NCBI GenBank assembly: GCA_018261755.1
Contig: JAGTRJ010000006.1
Coordinates: 1-64,000, forward strand
Direction of reading: 5' to 3'
DNA length: 64,000 nt
Source of the DNA: Burkholderiaceae bacterium
Lineage (GTDB): Bacteria > Pseudomonadota > Gammaproteobacteria > Burkholderiales > Burkholderiaceae_D
Part shown: positions 45,390 through 54,353 of the stretch, in pieces
Position numbering within the stretch: position 1 is the stretch's first letter
Layout: every line of letters starts with the position of its first letter
Translations under genes and position numbers: made by a program
Notes under the pieces: model-generated
The model's database searches: none
What the model saw: only the letters and a program-made list of their open reading frames with translations
What the model was told of the DNA's origin: nothing

Positions 45390-46955
45390 ATGGACGACTT
45401 GAAGACAATCGCTCCCTTTTTGCTTGCGATAAACCAAGTCGTGCAGGATGCCCCCGCTTTTCGGGAAGATGAAACAGGCTTGGATCGCCATTTCCAAGTT
45501 CTTCTGCAGAGAGAAATTACAAAACAGGTTGTACATTTGCCGAGCGATTCGCAAGAATCGCCAATCATTCAATTCCCCGCGAACTCAACCAATCAACGAC
45601 CCAAAACCGTTCCCAATAATAATGCCATCGGCAGTTTTGCAACCCCCATCAGAAGCTTGCATACTTGCCCACTGCTGCCCAATGAGCTCATGCATGGCTG
45701 GTATGGAAGAATGCGTGCCATCAATGCACTCCCCGAAAAGGCAAGTATGTCGAAGATAATTGCAGATGCGGCTTGTAAACATGACCCCTCGCTGATATCC
45801 GATGCCAACGCTGTTCATCACGCAGCTAGCATTCTGAAGATAGCGTACGACGTAATACTCGAACGGCATACATTAACCCCCTTTTTTTACGCCATAAAAG
45901 GACTCAAACACCGCACTCCAAACGGCAAATCTAAACCACACCGGAGAGCATATGACCAGCATGCTCCACTGCGACTGGATGGCGCCCATCCGCGCTTTTG
46001 TACACAGTGCGCAAAGGAAGACGTCGAGAAAATGGGTTTTTCCTATTGGCGGTCCGAGCATCAGTTGACAGGTGTGCTTTGGTGTACTCGCCACGGAACA
46101 CAGCTTTCTTCTGCTCGTCAATCTTCAGCGTTTTCTATTTGCCCTCACCAGGTAATTGACTTAATAACTGACGATAAATTATCAACGCTCTCGCCCTCAC
46201 AGGCAGAAATTCTCCGTAAATATACTTACCTCGCCACAGAAATCCTGAGGCAGGCGCCAACGATTGAAGGTGTGGCGGCTAGTGCCTTGTTAGGCGATTG
46301 GGCAAAGGCACAAAATCTAAGAACGACAAAAGTGGGTAAACGTTCAACAGTCAGCTCAGTTATTTTTAGCTCAATGCCAAACTGGTGGCTCACCGAAAAT
46401 TTTCCGAGAACTCGCTGGGCAAAAAACAATTGGATTCGTACAGTGGATGGTGCATGCAGCCCGCGAACAGGCCGCTTTAGTTCGTCAACTCTATGCCTTC
46501 TGGCAGCAGTTCTGTGTGATAACGTTGAGGAAGCAGAGAAAATTCTTTGGCCACGCCCAACTTCAAAAGCAAAACAATTAGGAACAGATTTTTGGGCAAG
46601 CAAGGCTGTTTTAAACCTATACATTGCAAATAAAGGGGTTGTGAACGGTATTGGTGAAGCGCTTAACTTGCCTAATGGATCGGCCGCATTTGGACTCACC
46701 AGACAGGGGCTACCAGGACTCGGCAATACATCATCTGCGACGCTCGACGCAATTCAGGCATTTCTCAACGGCGAAAGTTCTCTAGAAAACATTAGCTGTC
46801 AATATAACGCCCCTATTCGTGAGTTGGAATATTTACTACGCCAAGGGTGCGCGCGGCTTAAATTCGCACTGAACACGATGGCAAAGCAAGCCGATGCCTC
46901 AGTTTTTTCTCAACGGCACACTGCCAAAAAGCAGCGTTTCCGCAGTATTGCCTAA
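45390..46955 (+). CDS. TniQ-family target-selection protein, first copy
   Basis: The 521-residue protein has the TniQ pattern from about residue 90 (LLPNELMHGWYGRM) with a zinc-binding set (RFCTQCAKEDVEKMGFSYWRSEHQLTGVLWCTRHGTQL, about residues 205-245). A helical, HTH-like C-terminal part follows. An unusual N-terminal extension of about 85 residues precedes the TniQ domain. TniQ/TnsD proteins choose the target site and recruit TnsC. The stop codon abuts the ATG of tniQ2. Confidence 0.83.
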   Translation: MDDLKTIAPFLLAINQVVQDAPAFREDETGLDRHFQVLLQREITKQVVHLPSDSQESPIIQFPANSTNQRPKTVPNNNAIGSFATPIRSLHTCPLLPNELMHGWYGRMRAINALPEKASMSKIIADAACKHDPSLISDANAVHHAASILKIAYDVILERHTLTPFFYAIKGLKHRTPNGKSKPHRRAYDQHAPLRLDGAHPRFCTQCAKEDVEKMGFSYWRSEHQLTGVLWCTRHGTQLSSARQSSAFSICPHQVIDLITDDKLSTLSPSQAEILRKYTYLATEILRQAPTIEGVAASALLGDWAKAQNLRTTKVGKRSTVSSVIFSSMPNWWLTENFPRTRWAKNNWIRTVDGACSPRTGRFSSSTLCLLAAVLCDNVEEAEKILWPRPTSKAKQLGTDFWASKAVLNLYIANKGVVNGIGEALNLPNGSAAFGLTRQGLPGLGNTSSATLDAIQAFLNGESSLENISCQYNAPIRELEYLLRQGCARLKFALNTMAKQADASVFSQRHTAKKQRFRSIA

Positions 46956-48467
46956 ATGATGGGAAAGAAAACCGGTGAATATGATGCAAAAACCGGCTCT
47001 CTCTTCCCGTCTTTGCGCCTACCAGAAGCAAATGACGGAGAATTGCTCTATAGCTGGTGTGCGCGCTTTCATCGGCTGAGTGGCAATCAGTCAGCCAGAG
47101 AGACTAGTAGACAGCTCTTCGGTAACTCAACGGCGGGATTACGACATGATTTTTATGGCTGTCTTGATGAGTTCCAGAGAAAAACCGATAGCCTGCTTGG
47201 ATCTGCTGAAGAGATCATTCATCAACGTTCTTTGGCATCTTTCTACTTCCCCTTCATATCCCATGAAGCGGAGAGAAAATTCAGGCGGATAGTCCTGCAA
47301 GGCACAGGTGCTTCGGCACGCCATTTGCTCAAGTTATCTCGCTCTGGACTTTCAGCGCCCCCCTTGAAATCATGCCCAGATTGTATTCATGAGGACCTGA
47401 AAGAACATCCCATCTCATGGTGGCGAACTCGCCAGCAATGGCCAACAAGCTTCGTGTGCCACATACACCATTGTCCCTTGATGGTATGTGAAACAGAAAC
47501 AAGACGATCCGCTCTGGCTGATTGGTATTTGCCCGACCTCGATTCAAAACTATCCAGGAAGAATTACCGCATCGGTCAGAATAAAGCTATCGAATTGCTG
47601 CTTCGTCTTGAGCAATGGGTCGTAACGCTCGCAACTACCAGTTCGACTCGGTACGAAAGCAATCTGCTTCGCCATACATACCTGCTGCAGGCAAGAAAAC
47701 TGGGCTGGTTGTCACCAGACGGATCTGTGCGACTTATGAAGCTGAGAGATGCATTTTTTGAGCAGCATGCACCTCTTTTGAGCGAACCAACATTCAGTTT
47801 CATTCACGACACACTGGAAAACCATTTCGGCTTTTTGGGTTTGCTGCTGCGCCAGTATCCTGGGCAACGCCACCCTCTCCGACATTTTTTGCTGATGGCC
47901 TTTTTATTTTCCGAACCATCAGATTTTCTGCGCAGCTATCGCGAAGTAATCCACCAGATGGATGCTGGCGGACAAGATGCGCTAAACAACCAACTTGGCG
48001 AAACATATTCACACTTGCGAACGCTGGTTAAAAACGCAGGGTATTCAGTAACGTCCGCCGCAAAAATTTTAGATATCAGTGTCAAGCAAGCAACCAGACA
48101 TTTGGAATCCCAAAAAATCGAATTCAAGCGTCGACCTCGAATCGTTGGCACTTATACGGAAAAACAGCTGATTGAAATGCTCAAGCGCGGGGAGAGTCGG
48201 CGCCAAATCATACAGACGCTGGGCATCAGAGCATCCTTCATCAAAGACTATCTGGCAAAAGAACCTGAGCTCAAAAAATCTTGGGAAGATATTCATTTTT
48301 TGCGAAAACGAGATGAGTTTCGCGACCAGTTTCTAAAAACGCTTGCAGCTTTTCCGACTATGCCAATTCGACAACTCAAGCGCATTCCTGGAAATGGTTT
48401 TCAGTGGCTATACAACAATGATCGTAATTGGTTGAAGCTACATCTTCCGGCAATTTGGAATAAATAA
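46956..48467 (+). CDS. TniQ/TnsD-family target-selection protein, second copy
   Basis: The 503-residue protein begins with a TniQ domain (RLPEANDGELLYSWCARFHRLSGN). The zinc residues are in KSCPDCIHEDLKEHPISWWRTRQQWPTSFVCHIHHCPL (about residues 146-184), and a long TnsD-like C-terminal part includes repeated HTH-like segments (SVTSAAKILDISVKQATRHLESQKIEF). The TnsD-like build makes it the better candidate for recognising the amtB 3' end. Its last bases and 3' flank are repeated at 33129-33183. Starts directly after the tniQ1 stop. Confidence 0.83.
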   Translation: MMGKKTGEYDAKTGSLFPSLRLPEANDGELLYSWCARFHRLSGNQSARETSRQLFGNSTAGLRHDFYGCLDEFQRKTDSLLGSAEEIIHQRSLASFYFPFISHEAERKFRRIVLQGTGASARHLLKLSRSGLSAPPLKSCPDCIHEDLKEHPISWWRTRQQWPTSFVCHIHHCPLMVCETETRRSALADWYLPDLDSKLSRKNYRIGQNKAIELLLRLEQWVVTLATTSSTRYESNLLRHTYLLQARKLGWLSPDGSVRLMKLRDAFFEQHAPLLSEPTFSFIHDTLENHFGFLGLLLRQYPGQRHPLRHFLLMAFLFSEPSDFLRSYREVIHQMDAGGQDALNNQLGETYSHLRTLVKNAGYSVTSAAKILDISVKQATRHLESQKIEFKRRPRIVGTYTEKQLIEMLKRGESRRQIIQTLGIRASFIKDYLAKEPELKKSWEDIHFLRKRDEFRDQFLKTLAAFPTMPIRQLKRIPGNGFQWLYNNDRNWLKLHLPAIWNK

Positions 48468-48495
48468 TGCTGCTGGCGTCTGTTCATCGGCCAAA
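48440..48495 (+). repeat. tniQ2 3' end and flank, also present at 33129-33183
   Basis: The run CTTCCGGCAATTTGGAATAA and the following ATAATGCTGCTGGCGTCTG are repeated at 33131-33169 in the same orientation. This marks the remnant of a related element. Confidence 0.75.
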
Positions 48496-48620
48496 CCTGC
48501 CTCTCGATTGTTTTCTTGCGTGGGTCAGCTATGCGACAGCTAACGGTCTCTCAGCGTGGCCGGATGTCGAGCGTCTGCTTTTTGATTTCATGAGAGGGAA
48601 CTCTCGACCCCAAGCAGACG
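48472..48620. repeat. Cargo-boundary repeat, copy B, ending in a hairpin
   Basis: Matches copy A (35849-35990). Its right part is an inverted repeat, GCGTCTGCTT (48571-48580) with AAGCAGACG (48612-48620), around an inner GAGAG-GGAA-CTCTC. The hairpin sits just 3' of the minus-strand gene at 48622 and is weakly attC-like. Confidence 0.6.
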
Positions 48621-48621
48621 T

Positions 48622-48927
48622 TTAGGATGATCTATGAAAATTGGTGCGACTCATTATATTGAATACAATTGCAGAAGCAATCAGGCCAGCAAGCGTCCAT
48701 GGAATAAGTGCCGCCAACTCCCATACTGCATATTCATAAGGCTCAGCTCCCAACCAAACAGGGGACCAATAAAGCACGTATGAACAAGCAGTAGAAATAA
48801 AAATGGCTAGGCACCATTTAAGAAATACATTCGAAATTCTAATTAACCCTACCGCAACGACAGCTGACGTAACCGCAATCAATACAGCCCCAGTTCCTAA
48901 TGATATTGATCTGAGCAGTTCAAGCAT
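48622..48927 (-). CDS. Small three-span membrane protein
   Basis: The 101-residue protein has three hydrophobic stretches (LGTGAVLIAVTSAVVAVGLI, WCLAIFISTACSYVLYW, LAALIPWTLAGLIASAIVF) and a short basic C-terminus. It should sit in the inner membrane. I do not recognise the family. It is flanked by the hairpin repeat at its 3' end and a GTTAAGC box (minus strand, 49021-49027) upstream, so it could be a gene cassette. Confidence 0.5.
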   Translation of the reverse strand: MLELLRSISLGTGAVLIAVTSAVVAVGLIRISNVFLKWCLAIFISTACSYVLYWSPVWLGAEPYEYAVWELAALIPWTLAGLIASAIVFNIMSRTNFHRSS

Positions 48928-49155
48928 ACTGGCATTCCATTATCTATTTACACATTTGTGATAGACCGTTATCGACCCAAAGCAGTCAGTCAGTAAGACG
49001 AAAAGCGGACGTTCGCGGTTGCTTAACGTGGAACAGCCCGCAAACTCGACGCCGGAAAGCCTGGGAAACTGCTACAAAAAGCAAATGACATCCAAGCCCA
49101 AATGGAGCAAAATGTAGATACGAAAAGCTTGGGACATGTAATAACAAGCAGCAGT

Positions 49156-49358
49156 GATGTCGTTCGCGTCTGAATTGACGGGCATATCAAAGAGGAAGTC
49201 AAGAAGTGTTTGCGGGAATGGGTTTATCCGTGTCGGACGCCATTCGAATGCTGCTCACGAGCATTGCGGCCGATAAGGCGCTTCCCTTCGATATCAATCG
49301 TGTGCAGGCCATCCCGACACCAAGAGGCCATGAGCTTCTGCCTAAAAAACTTCAATAA
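49156..49358 (+). pseudogene. DinJ/RelB-type antitoxin remnant
   Basis: The frame at 49206-49358 gives GMGLSVSDAIRMLLTSIAADKALPFDI, the hallmark of DinJ/RelB antitoxins, ending at TAA 49358. The expected preceding segment (IDGHIKEEVKK) lies in another frame just upstream and is itself preceded by an in-frame TGA after VVRV. It is therefore broken by a nonsense change and a frameshift. No toxin gene follows; the ABC-3C operon begins 22 bases later. Confidence 0.75.
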
Positions 49359-49380
49359 TTTAAGGCTAGAGCCTGAACGC

Positions 49381-50301
49381 ATGGATCGCATACAGCAGCT
49401 CAACTACGAAAAGGACTTCCGTATTGCCTTCTTAGAATCCAAAGGGGATGGATTTCAACGCCTCTTCGAGAGGCTGATGTCGAAGGCACACCCCAATGAT
49501 TTCATGGCTTGCCGGCCTTGGGGCAAAGCTGGGGATCGGAAAAACGACGGATATCTACCTTCCGCGCGAATCCTATTCCAGAGCTACGCCCCCAATGAAT
49601 TGAGCGCTGCCGAGGCCATAAAGAAGATCAACGAGGACTTCGCGGGTGCCAAAGAACATTGGGAGAAATATTTCGATGAGTGGTCCTTCGTTCACAACGC
49701 GCCCGATGGGCGTTTAGGTCCCCACATCATCAAAGTCCTGGCCGAGCTTGGGCAAAATAATCCGCAGATCAAAATCGGCCACTTCGGGTACGAGGAAATG
49801 CTGGCGAAATTCCGTCAGTTGAGCCTTCAGGATCTTGAATCCTGGTTCGGCCCTTCGCTCACGATGGAAGCGAACATCAATCTGGGCTTCAACGACTTAA
49901 CCGCTGTGCTCACCCATATCAGCATCGCGCCCGTACCCATGACGAGTGACGTAAAGGACGTGTCACGCGGAAAAATCGAGGCAAACCTTCTGTCTCAGGC
50001 TGTCGCCGACTTCCTGAAAATCGGCATGCAGAAGTCGCCGCTCGTCGCACAGTTCTTCAATAACTGGAGGAACCCCACCTACGGCGAACAAATCGCGCAG
50101 GCGTTCAAGAGTGAATATCTGGAGCTGCGGGACGGTGTTCCGCAGCTCCATCCTGATGAAATTTTCGGCCGCCTAGAGGCATGGGCCGGTGGCACGACGA
50201 ATACCACGCCTGCACATAAGGCGGCAGTGTTGGCCGTGATGGCATACCTGTTCGACAAGTGTGAGATTTTTGAAGACGCTCAAGCGATGGGAGCTGCATG
50301 A
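49381..50301 (+). CDS. ABC-3C system effector-type protein (nuclease-like N-terminus)
   Basis: The protein of about 306 residues resembles the first component of ABC three-component (ABC-3C) conflict systems. The N-terminal part has FQRLFERLMSKAHP, then GDRKNDGYLPSARILFQSYAP, which fits a restriction-endonuclease-like core (acidic residue, then Gln/Tyr strand). The C-terminal part (residues about 150-300) resembles the ABC-3C C-terminal domain. I start it at the ATG before DRIQQLN, because upstream sequence belongs to the antitoxin remnant. It overlaps the next gene by four bases. Nuclease activity is inferred. Confidence 0.7.
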   Translation: MDRIQQLNYEKDFRIAFLESKGDGFQRLFERLMSKAHPNDFMACRPWGKAGDRKNDGYLPSARILFQSYAPNELSAAEAIKKINEDFAGAKEHWEKYFDEWSFVHNAPDGRLGPHIIKVLAELGQNNPQIKIGHFGYEEMLAKFRQLSLQDLESWFGPSLTMEANINLGFNDLTAVLTHISIAPVPMTSDVKDVSRGKIEANLLSQAVADFLKIGMQKSPLVAQFFNNWRNPTYGEQIAQAFKSEYLELRDGVPQLHPDEIFGRLEAWAGGTTNTTPAHKAAVLAVMAYLFDKCEIFEDAQAMGAA

Positions 50302-50546
50302 TCCTGCCCTCCAAACATCTGCCACAGGATCGTGCGCTGCTGACCGTCGGCGCGCATGTATTGACCTTCCTCGCACGCCCAAAGACCGTCTCCGCGCTCT
50401 GGGAGGAATTGAACAGGCATGACGCTGGCGTGGCCGCAATGCCTCGGCGAATTACCTATGACTGGTTTTTGCTCGCCCTCGACCTTCTATACGCCCTTGG
50501 AACCATCGAACTCGAAAGCGGCCTTGTAGCACGGAGGACAGCGTGA
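50298..50546 (+). CDS. ABC-3C system middle component (MC6-like)
   Basis: The 82-residue protein begins ILPSKHLPQDRALLTVGAHVL and continues RPKTVSALWEEL, resembling middle component 6 of ABC-3C systems. It should bridge the effector and the ABC ATPase. It overlaps both neighbours (ATGA with the upstream gene; GTGA with the downstream gene), so all three are coupled. Confidence 0.72.
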   Translation: MILPSKHLPQDRALLTVGAHVLTFLARPKTVSALWEELNRHDAGVAAMPRRITYDWFLLALDLLYALGTIELESGLVARRTA

Positions 50547-52264
50547 TCTATCACATTTTTAGCACGCTGCCTAGCTTCAAGAATCTTGGAGATCTAAATC
50601 CTGGCCTGAATGTGCTGCTCGCTCAAAAAACCGAAGGGGCGACCACGAAGCAAACACGCAATCGGGCCGGAAAGACCAGTTTTGTTGAGTTAGTGCATTT
50701 CCTGCTTGGTGCCGATGCCGGGCCGGACTCGATTTTTCGTACTCCAGAGCTAGCCGAGCACACCTTCGGCATGGATTTTGATCTGAAGTCGGAACGAACA
50801 GTCGTCGAGCGCAGCGGTGGTACCAAAGCCAAAATCTTCGTGACGGTCCCGCCTGCCGCGAAGGTCAAGTTTTCGGCCACTGAGTGGTGTACGTTCCTCG
50901 GTGAACAAATGTTTGGCCTGAGCAGCCTAGAAGCCGCAGGCAGCAAGCCGCCGTCATTCCGGTCGTTGTTTGCCTACTTTGTACGCCGGCAGGCGAGCGG
51001 CGCCTTCATGACGCCGGAAAAGCAGGCCACGATGCAGGGAACTGGCGACATGCAGATGGCGCTGATGTTCCTGCTCGGACTGGACTGGCAGATCGCCCGA
51101 GATTGGCAAGCCGTGCGCAATCGGGAAAAGACCCTCGAAGAATTAAAGAAGGCGGCCACGAACGGTGCGTTCGGTTCAATCATCGGCAAGGCCTCCGACT
51201 TGCGCACGGAGCTAACCATTCAGGAAGCGCGCCTCAAGAGGCTTCACATGGAAGTTGAAACTTTCCAGGTTTTGCCCGAATACCGGGAACTGGAAGTCGA
51301 AAGCGCCAGCTTGACCCGCCAGCTCAACGACTTGGCCAACGCAAATACCATCGACTTCTCCGCTATTCGTGATCTGGAAGGCGCACTGGCCTCCGAGGTT
51401 CCTCCAGACCATGAAAACCTCCAGGCGGTATATCAAGAAGCCGGCATTGTGCTACCTGGCTTGGTCAAGCGCCGCTACGAGGACGTGAAAAGCTTTCATG
51501 AATCGGTGGTTCGCAATCGCAAAGACTATCTGTCCAGCGAACTCGAAGCGGCGAAGCTGCGTATCGAGCTGCGCGATAGTAAGAAGGCTCAACTCGACCA
51601 GAGGCGCGGCGAAATCCTCGGCATTCTCAAGAGCCATGGCGCGCTCGAACAGTTCCTCAAATTGCAAGGGGAACTGGGGCGACTGGAGTCCGAAGTGGAA
51701 TCTTTGCGGCAACGCTTCGAGGCCGCAGAGCAGCTCGAAGGCACAAAGAACGAATTGGAGATTGAACGCAACCGCCTCACGATCCGCCTGCGGCGCGACT
51801 TTGCCGAGCAGAAGGACCGACTAGCGGAGGCCATCGTCGCCTTCGAGGAAACGTCCCAACGCTTATATGAGTCGGCTGGCAGCATGACGGTCGATGAAAC
51901 CTCGAATGGGCCAATCTTCAAGTTTCCGATGCAGGGCGAGCGCAGCAAGGGCATCAGGAATATGCAGATATTCTGCTTCGACATGATGCTTATGCGCTTG
52001 TGCACCAAGCGGCAGATGGGGCCGGGATTCCTAATCCATGACAGCCATCTATTCGACGGGGTCGATGGGCGCCAGGTGATTAGTGCATTGCGTCTTGGCT
52101 CAGAGATCGCTCAGGAGTTTGGTTTTCAATACATCGTGACGATGAATGAAGACGATGCTTTCAAAGAGACCATCGAAGGCTTCGATCTTAATGACCATGT
52201 GCTACCCACGCGGTTGACAGATGCTACAGAGGATGGCGGGCTGTTTGGCATCAGATTCGGATGA
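50543..52264 (+). CDS. ABC-3C system ABC ATPase (DUF2326-like)
   Basis: The 573-residue SMC/RecN-like ATPase has a P-loop in TRNRAGKTSFVELVHFLLG (about residues 38-56), a long coiled-coil middle (about 190-440) and a C-terminal DUF2326-like half ending with LIHDSHLFDGVD. It starts at GTG, overlapping the stop of the middle component, after a clear GGAGG. It should bind nucleoprotein or phage structures and license the effector. Family assignment rests on P-loop, length and operon. Confidence 0.78.
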   Translation: MIYHIFSTLPSFKNLGDLNPGLNVLLAQKTEGATTKQTRNRAGKTSFVELVHFLLGADAGPDSIFRTPELAEHTFGMDFDLKSERTVVERSGGTKAKIFVTVPPAAKVKFSATEWCTFLGEQMFGLSSLEAAGSKPPSFRSLFAYFVRRQASGAFMTPEKQATMQGTGDMQMALMFLLGLDWQIARDWQAVRNREKTLEELKKAATNGAFGSIIGKASDLRTELTIQEARLKRLHMEVETFQVLPEYRELEVESASLTRQLNDLANANTIDFSAIRDLEGALASEVPPDHENLQAVYQEAGIVLPGLVKRRYEDVKSFHESVVRNRKDYLSSELEAAKLRIELRDSKKAQLDQRRGEILGILKSHGALEQFLKLQGELGRLESEVESLRQRFEAAEQLEGTKNELEIERNRLTIRLRRDFAEQKDRLAEAIVAFEETSQRLYESAGSMTVDETSNGPIFKFPMQGERSKGIRNMQIFCFDMMLMRLCTKRQMGPGFLIHDSHLFDGVDGRQVISALRLGSEIAQEFGFQYIVTMNEDDAFKETIEGFDLNDHVLPTRLTDATEDGGLFGIRFG

Positions 52265-52367
52265 TTAAAGGATTGATTGAAATCTAAAGCGCCCGCCTGA
52301 ACCCAGAAGCTTCCAGGCTATGGGTAAAACAAGCTTGTGGGCCCTTCTGCAATTTTCAAGAGGAAGC

Positions 52368-53150
52368 ATGATCGGACAAAGAACCCGCTATTCGTTTGCT
52401 CAATTCCTGGAGTTGCAGGAGCCGATGATTTCAATCGTGCTTCTGGGCAAGTACGGCGTTCAGCACGTGTCACTGTCGCACGGGCAACTGTTGCACGGAT
52501 TATTGAATACGCTGCGCGATCTGGATGATCGCACGCTCATGCTGGCGCTGGCGGAGGTCGTTGCCACTGCAGGCGATCTACGGGCCAGGATCAATCCGAA
52601 ATATCGATTCGACGAGCGTCAGCATGATCTGGCACAATGCCTCCTACTGGACGGCTACATCATCCGGGACAAAAAGCTGGTCCAGGCAGATCCATCGATT
52701 TCCGATGCTGCTCCCTTGGAGGACGATCTGATCGCGGCGCTACAGAACTCTGTGGCTCCTCGTGCGCAGGAAATCATTGCCAAGATCAACGATTCGGCTG
52801 GCGCGTTCCGGGCAATTCCGCCCGACTACAACGCATCGCTTGTGAACGCCCGCGTGGCGCTGGAAACTTTGGCCGGCGACATAGCCGCCCATGTTGCATC
52901 GCAGCGGCAGTCACCCGCTGCTTTCAACCCATCAAAGTGGGGTGAGGTGCTTGCGTTCCTGCGCGGCAGCGGCGAGATCACCATAGAGGAGGAAAAAGGC
53001 TTAGCCGGTGTTTTCGGTTTTCTCAGTCCTGGAGCTCACCGCCCGGTGGGAATCCCAGAAGACCAGATGACTCGGCTCGGACGTTCTTTTGCGCTCAATA
53101 TGTGCTGGTTCCTGCTTAAGAACCATCTTGTGCGAATTCCACAACATTGA
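52368..53150 (+). CDS. Hypothetical Abi-like protein
   Basis: The 260-residue protein is mainly helical. The C-terminal half contains NARVALETLAGDIAAHVA and later FLSPGAHRPVGIPEDQMTRLGRSFALNMCWFLLKNHL, reminiscent of the C-terminal HEPN-like domains of abortive-infection proteins. I do not recognise the N-terminal half. The ATG at 52368 follows AAGAGGAAGC, so it is preferred to an ATG 48 bases upstream. It lies 103 bases after the ABC-3C ATPase gene and 33 bases before the DUF4917-like gene, and may pair with either. Confidence 0.6.
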   Translation: MIGQRTRYSFAQFLELQEPMISIVLLGKYGVQHVSLSHGQLLHGLLNTLRDLDDRTLMLALAEVVATAGDLRARINPKYRFDERQHDLAQCLLLDGYIIRDKKLVQADPSISDAAPLEDDLIAALQNSVAPRAQEIIAKINDSAGAFRAIPPDYNASLVNARVALETLAGDIAAHVASQRQSPAAFNPSKWGEVLAFLRGSGEITIEEEKGLAGVFGFLSPGAHRPVGIPEDQMTRLGRSFALNMCWFLLKNHLVRIPQH

Positions 53151-53183
53151 ACTTGCCGACTTGAATGCACAAGGACTAACAAC

Positions 53184-54188
53184 ATGCCGTTTGAGATCAG
53201 GCCTTGGGAAGCGATTGCGGAAAACTACGGGTGCACAATTCTACTCGGCAACGGTGCCAGCATTTCCGTCAGCCCGAGTTTCTCCTACGGCTCGCTGCTG
53301 CAACATGCTGCCGAGCGGAACCTGCTCCCCGAAGATGCTCAACGGTTGTTTGAGTTCTTTCAGACCAACGACTTCGAGTTAGTTCTGCGAATCGTCTGGC
53401 AGGCGTCAACCGTCAACCGTTCGCTACGCATACCGGACGAGCGGACCCATGCTGCCTACGTCGGCCTTAGGGACTGCCTTATCCAAACAGTCCGCGATAT
53501 TCACCCGGAGCACAGCGCGGTAAGCGTCCATTTGCCGAGCATCTATCAATTCCTGAAGCGGTTCAGAACCGTCATCTCACTCAACTACGACCTGGTGGTG
53601 TACTGGGCTATGACTTACGGGTTGGATATCGACGACCGGCATGCGTTCAAAGACTGCTTTGTGGGTGGTGGCGCCTTCGACGATGACTGGCAGCGATTCA
53701 GGCAACCGATCCGAGGAGATCGTTCTTCCACACTAGTGTTCTATGCGCACGGCAGTCTGGTGTTGTGCCGAAACTTGGTTGAGCAGGAGCGCAAGATCCA
53801 CAACCCCCAGGACGGGTTGCTGGAGGCGGTGTTACAACGCTGGCAAAACGGAGATGTCGTGCCTTTGTTCGTCAGCGAGGGAACGTGGTCGCAGAAAGTT
53901 GCTTCCATCCAGAACAGCTATTACCTCTCCACAGTATACAGGGAGGTTCTGAAATCGCAGCGGGACACGCTGGTGGTATACGGCTGGGGCTTCGCCGAGC
54001 AAGACATCCACCTCCTGCAGCGCATGAACGATACAGGCATCAATCGTGTTGCGGTGTCAGTATTCCGAGGCGACCAGGCTTACTGCAACCGGGTCTTCCA
54101 GACGGTCCATGACGTCTTAGGAGCGCATGTTGCAGTGGAATTCTTCGACAGCGAGAGCCCCGGTTGCTGGATTAACCCGGCCCACTAA
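53184..54188 (+). CDS. DUF4917/SIR2-like protein
   Basis: The 334-residue protein has the SIR2-like nucleotide-binding start TILLGNGASISVSPSFSYGSLL (residues about 18-40), VISLNYDLVVYWAM near residue 133, FYAHGSL, and the late DTLVVYGWGFAEQDIHLL. This is the pattern of DUF4917, which belongs to the SIR2/TIR-adjacent superfamily of NAD-acting or regulatory proteins. It may act as an NAD-consuming effector, but catalytic ability is not established. It follows the Abi-like gene by 33 bases, with AAGGA before the ATG. Confidence 0.72.
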   Translation: MPFEIRPWEAIAENYGCTILLGNGASISVSPSFSYGSLLQHAAERNLLPEDAQRLFEFFQTNDFELVLRIVWQASTVNRSLRIPDERTHAAYVGLRDCLIQTVRDIHPEHSAVSVHLPSIYQFLKRFRTVISLNYDLVVYWAMTYGLDIDDRHAFKDCFVGGGAFDDDWQRFRQPIRGDRSSTLVFYAHGSLVLCRNLVEQERKIHNPQDGLLEAVLQRWQNGDVVPLFVSEGTWSQKVASIQNSYYLSTVYREVLKSQRDTLVVYGWGFAEQDIHLLQRMNDTGINRVAVSVFRGDQAYCNRVFQTVHDVLGAHVAVEFFDSESPGCWINPAH

Positions 54189-54353
54189 AGGGTAGAAAAC
54201 CTAGGAGCCCGCTCCCATAAACATCAGCCGCTCCCACTGTCCATTAACATTGGAGTGCGCTACGGACGGCGGCTTCTGGCCGATTGTTCGCATTCAACAT
54301 AATCCCCGAGAGCGGCCACACGGTATGAAACCATGCGGCCGCCTGGTGACCTA

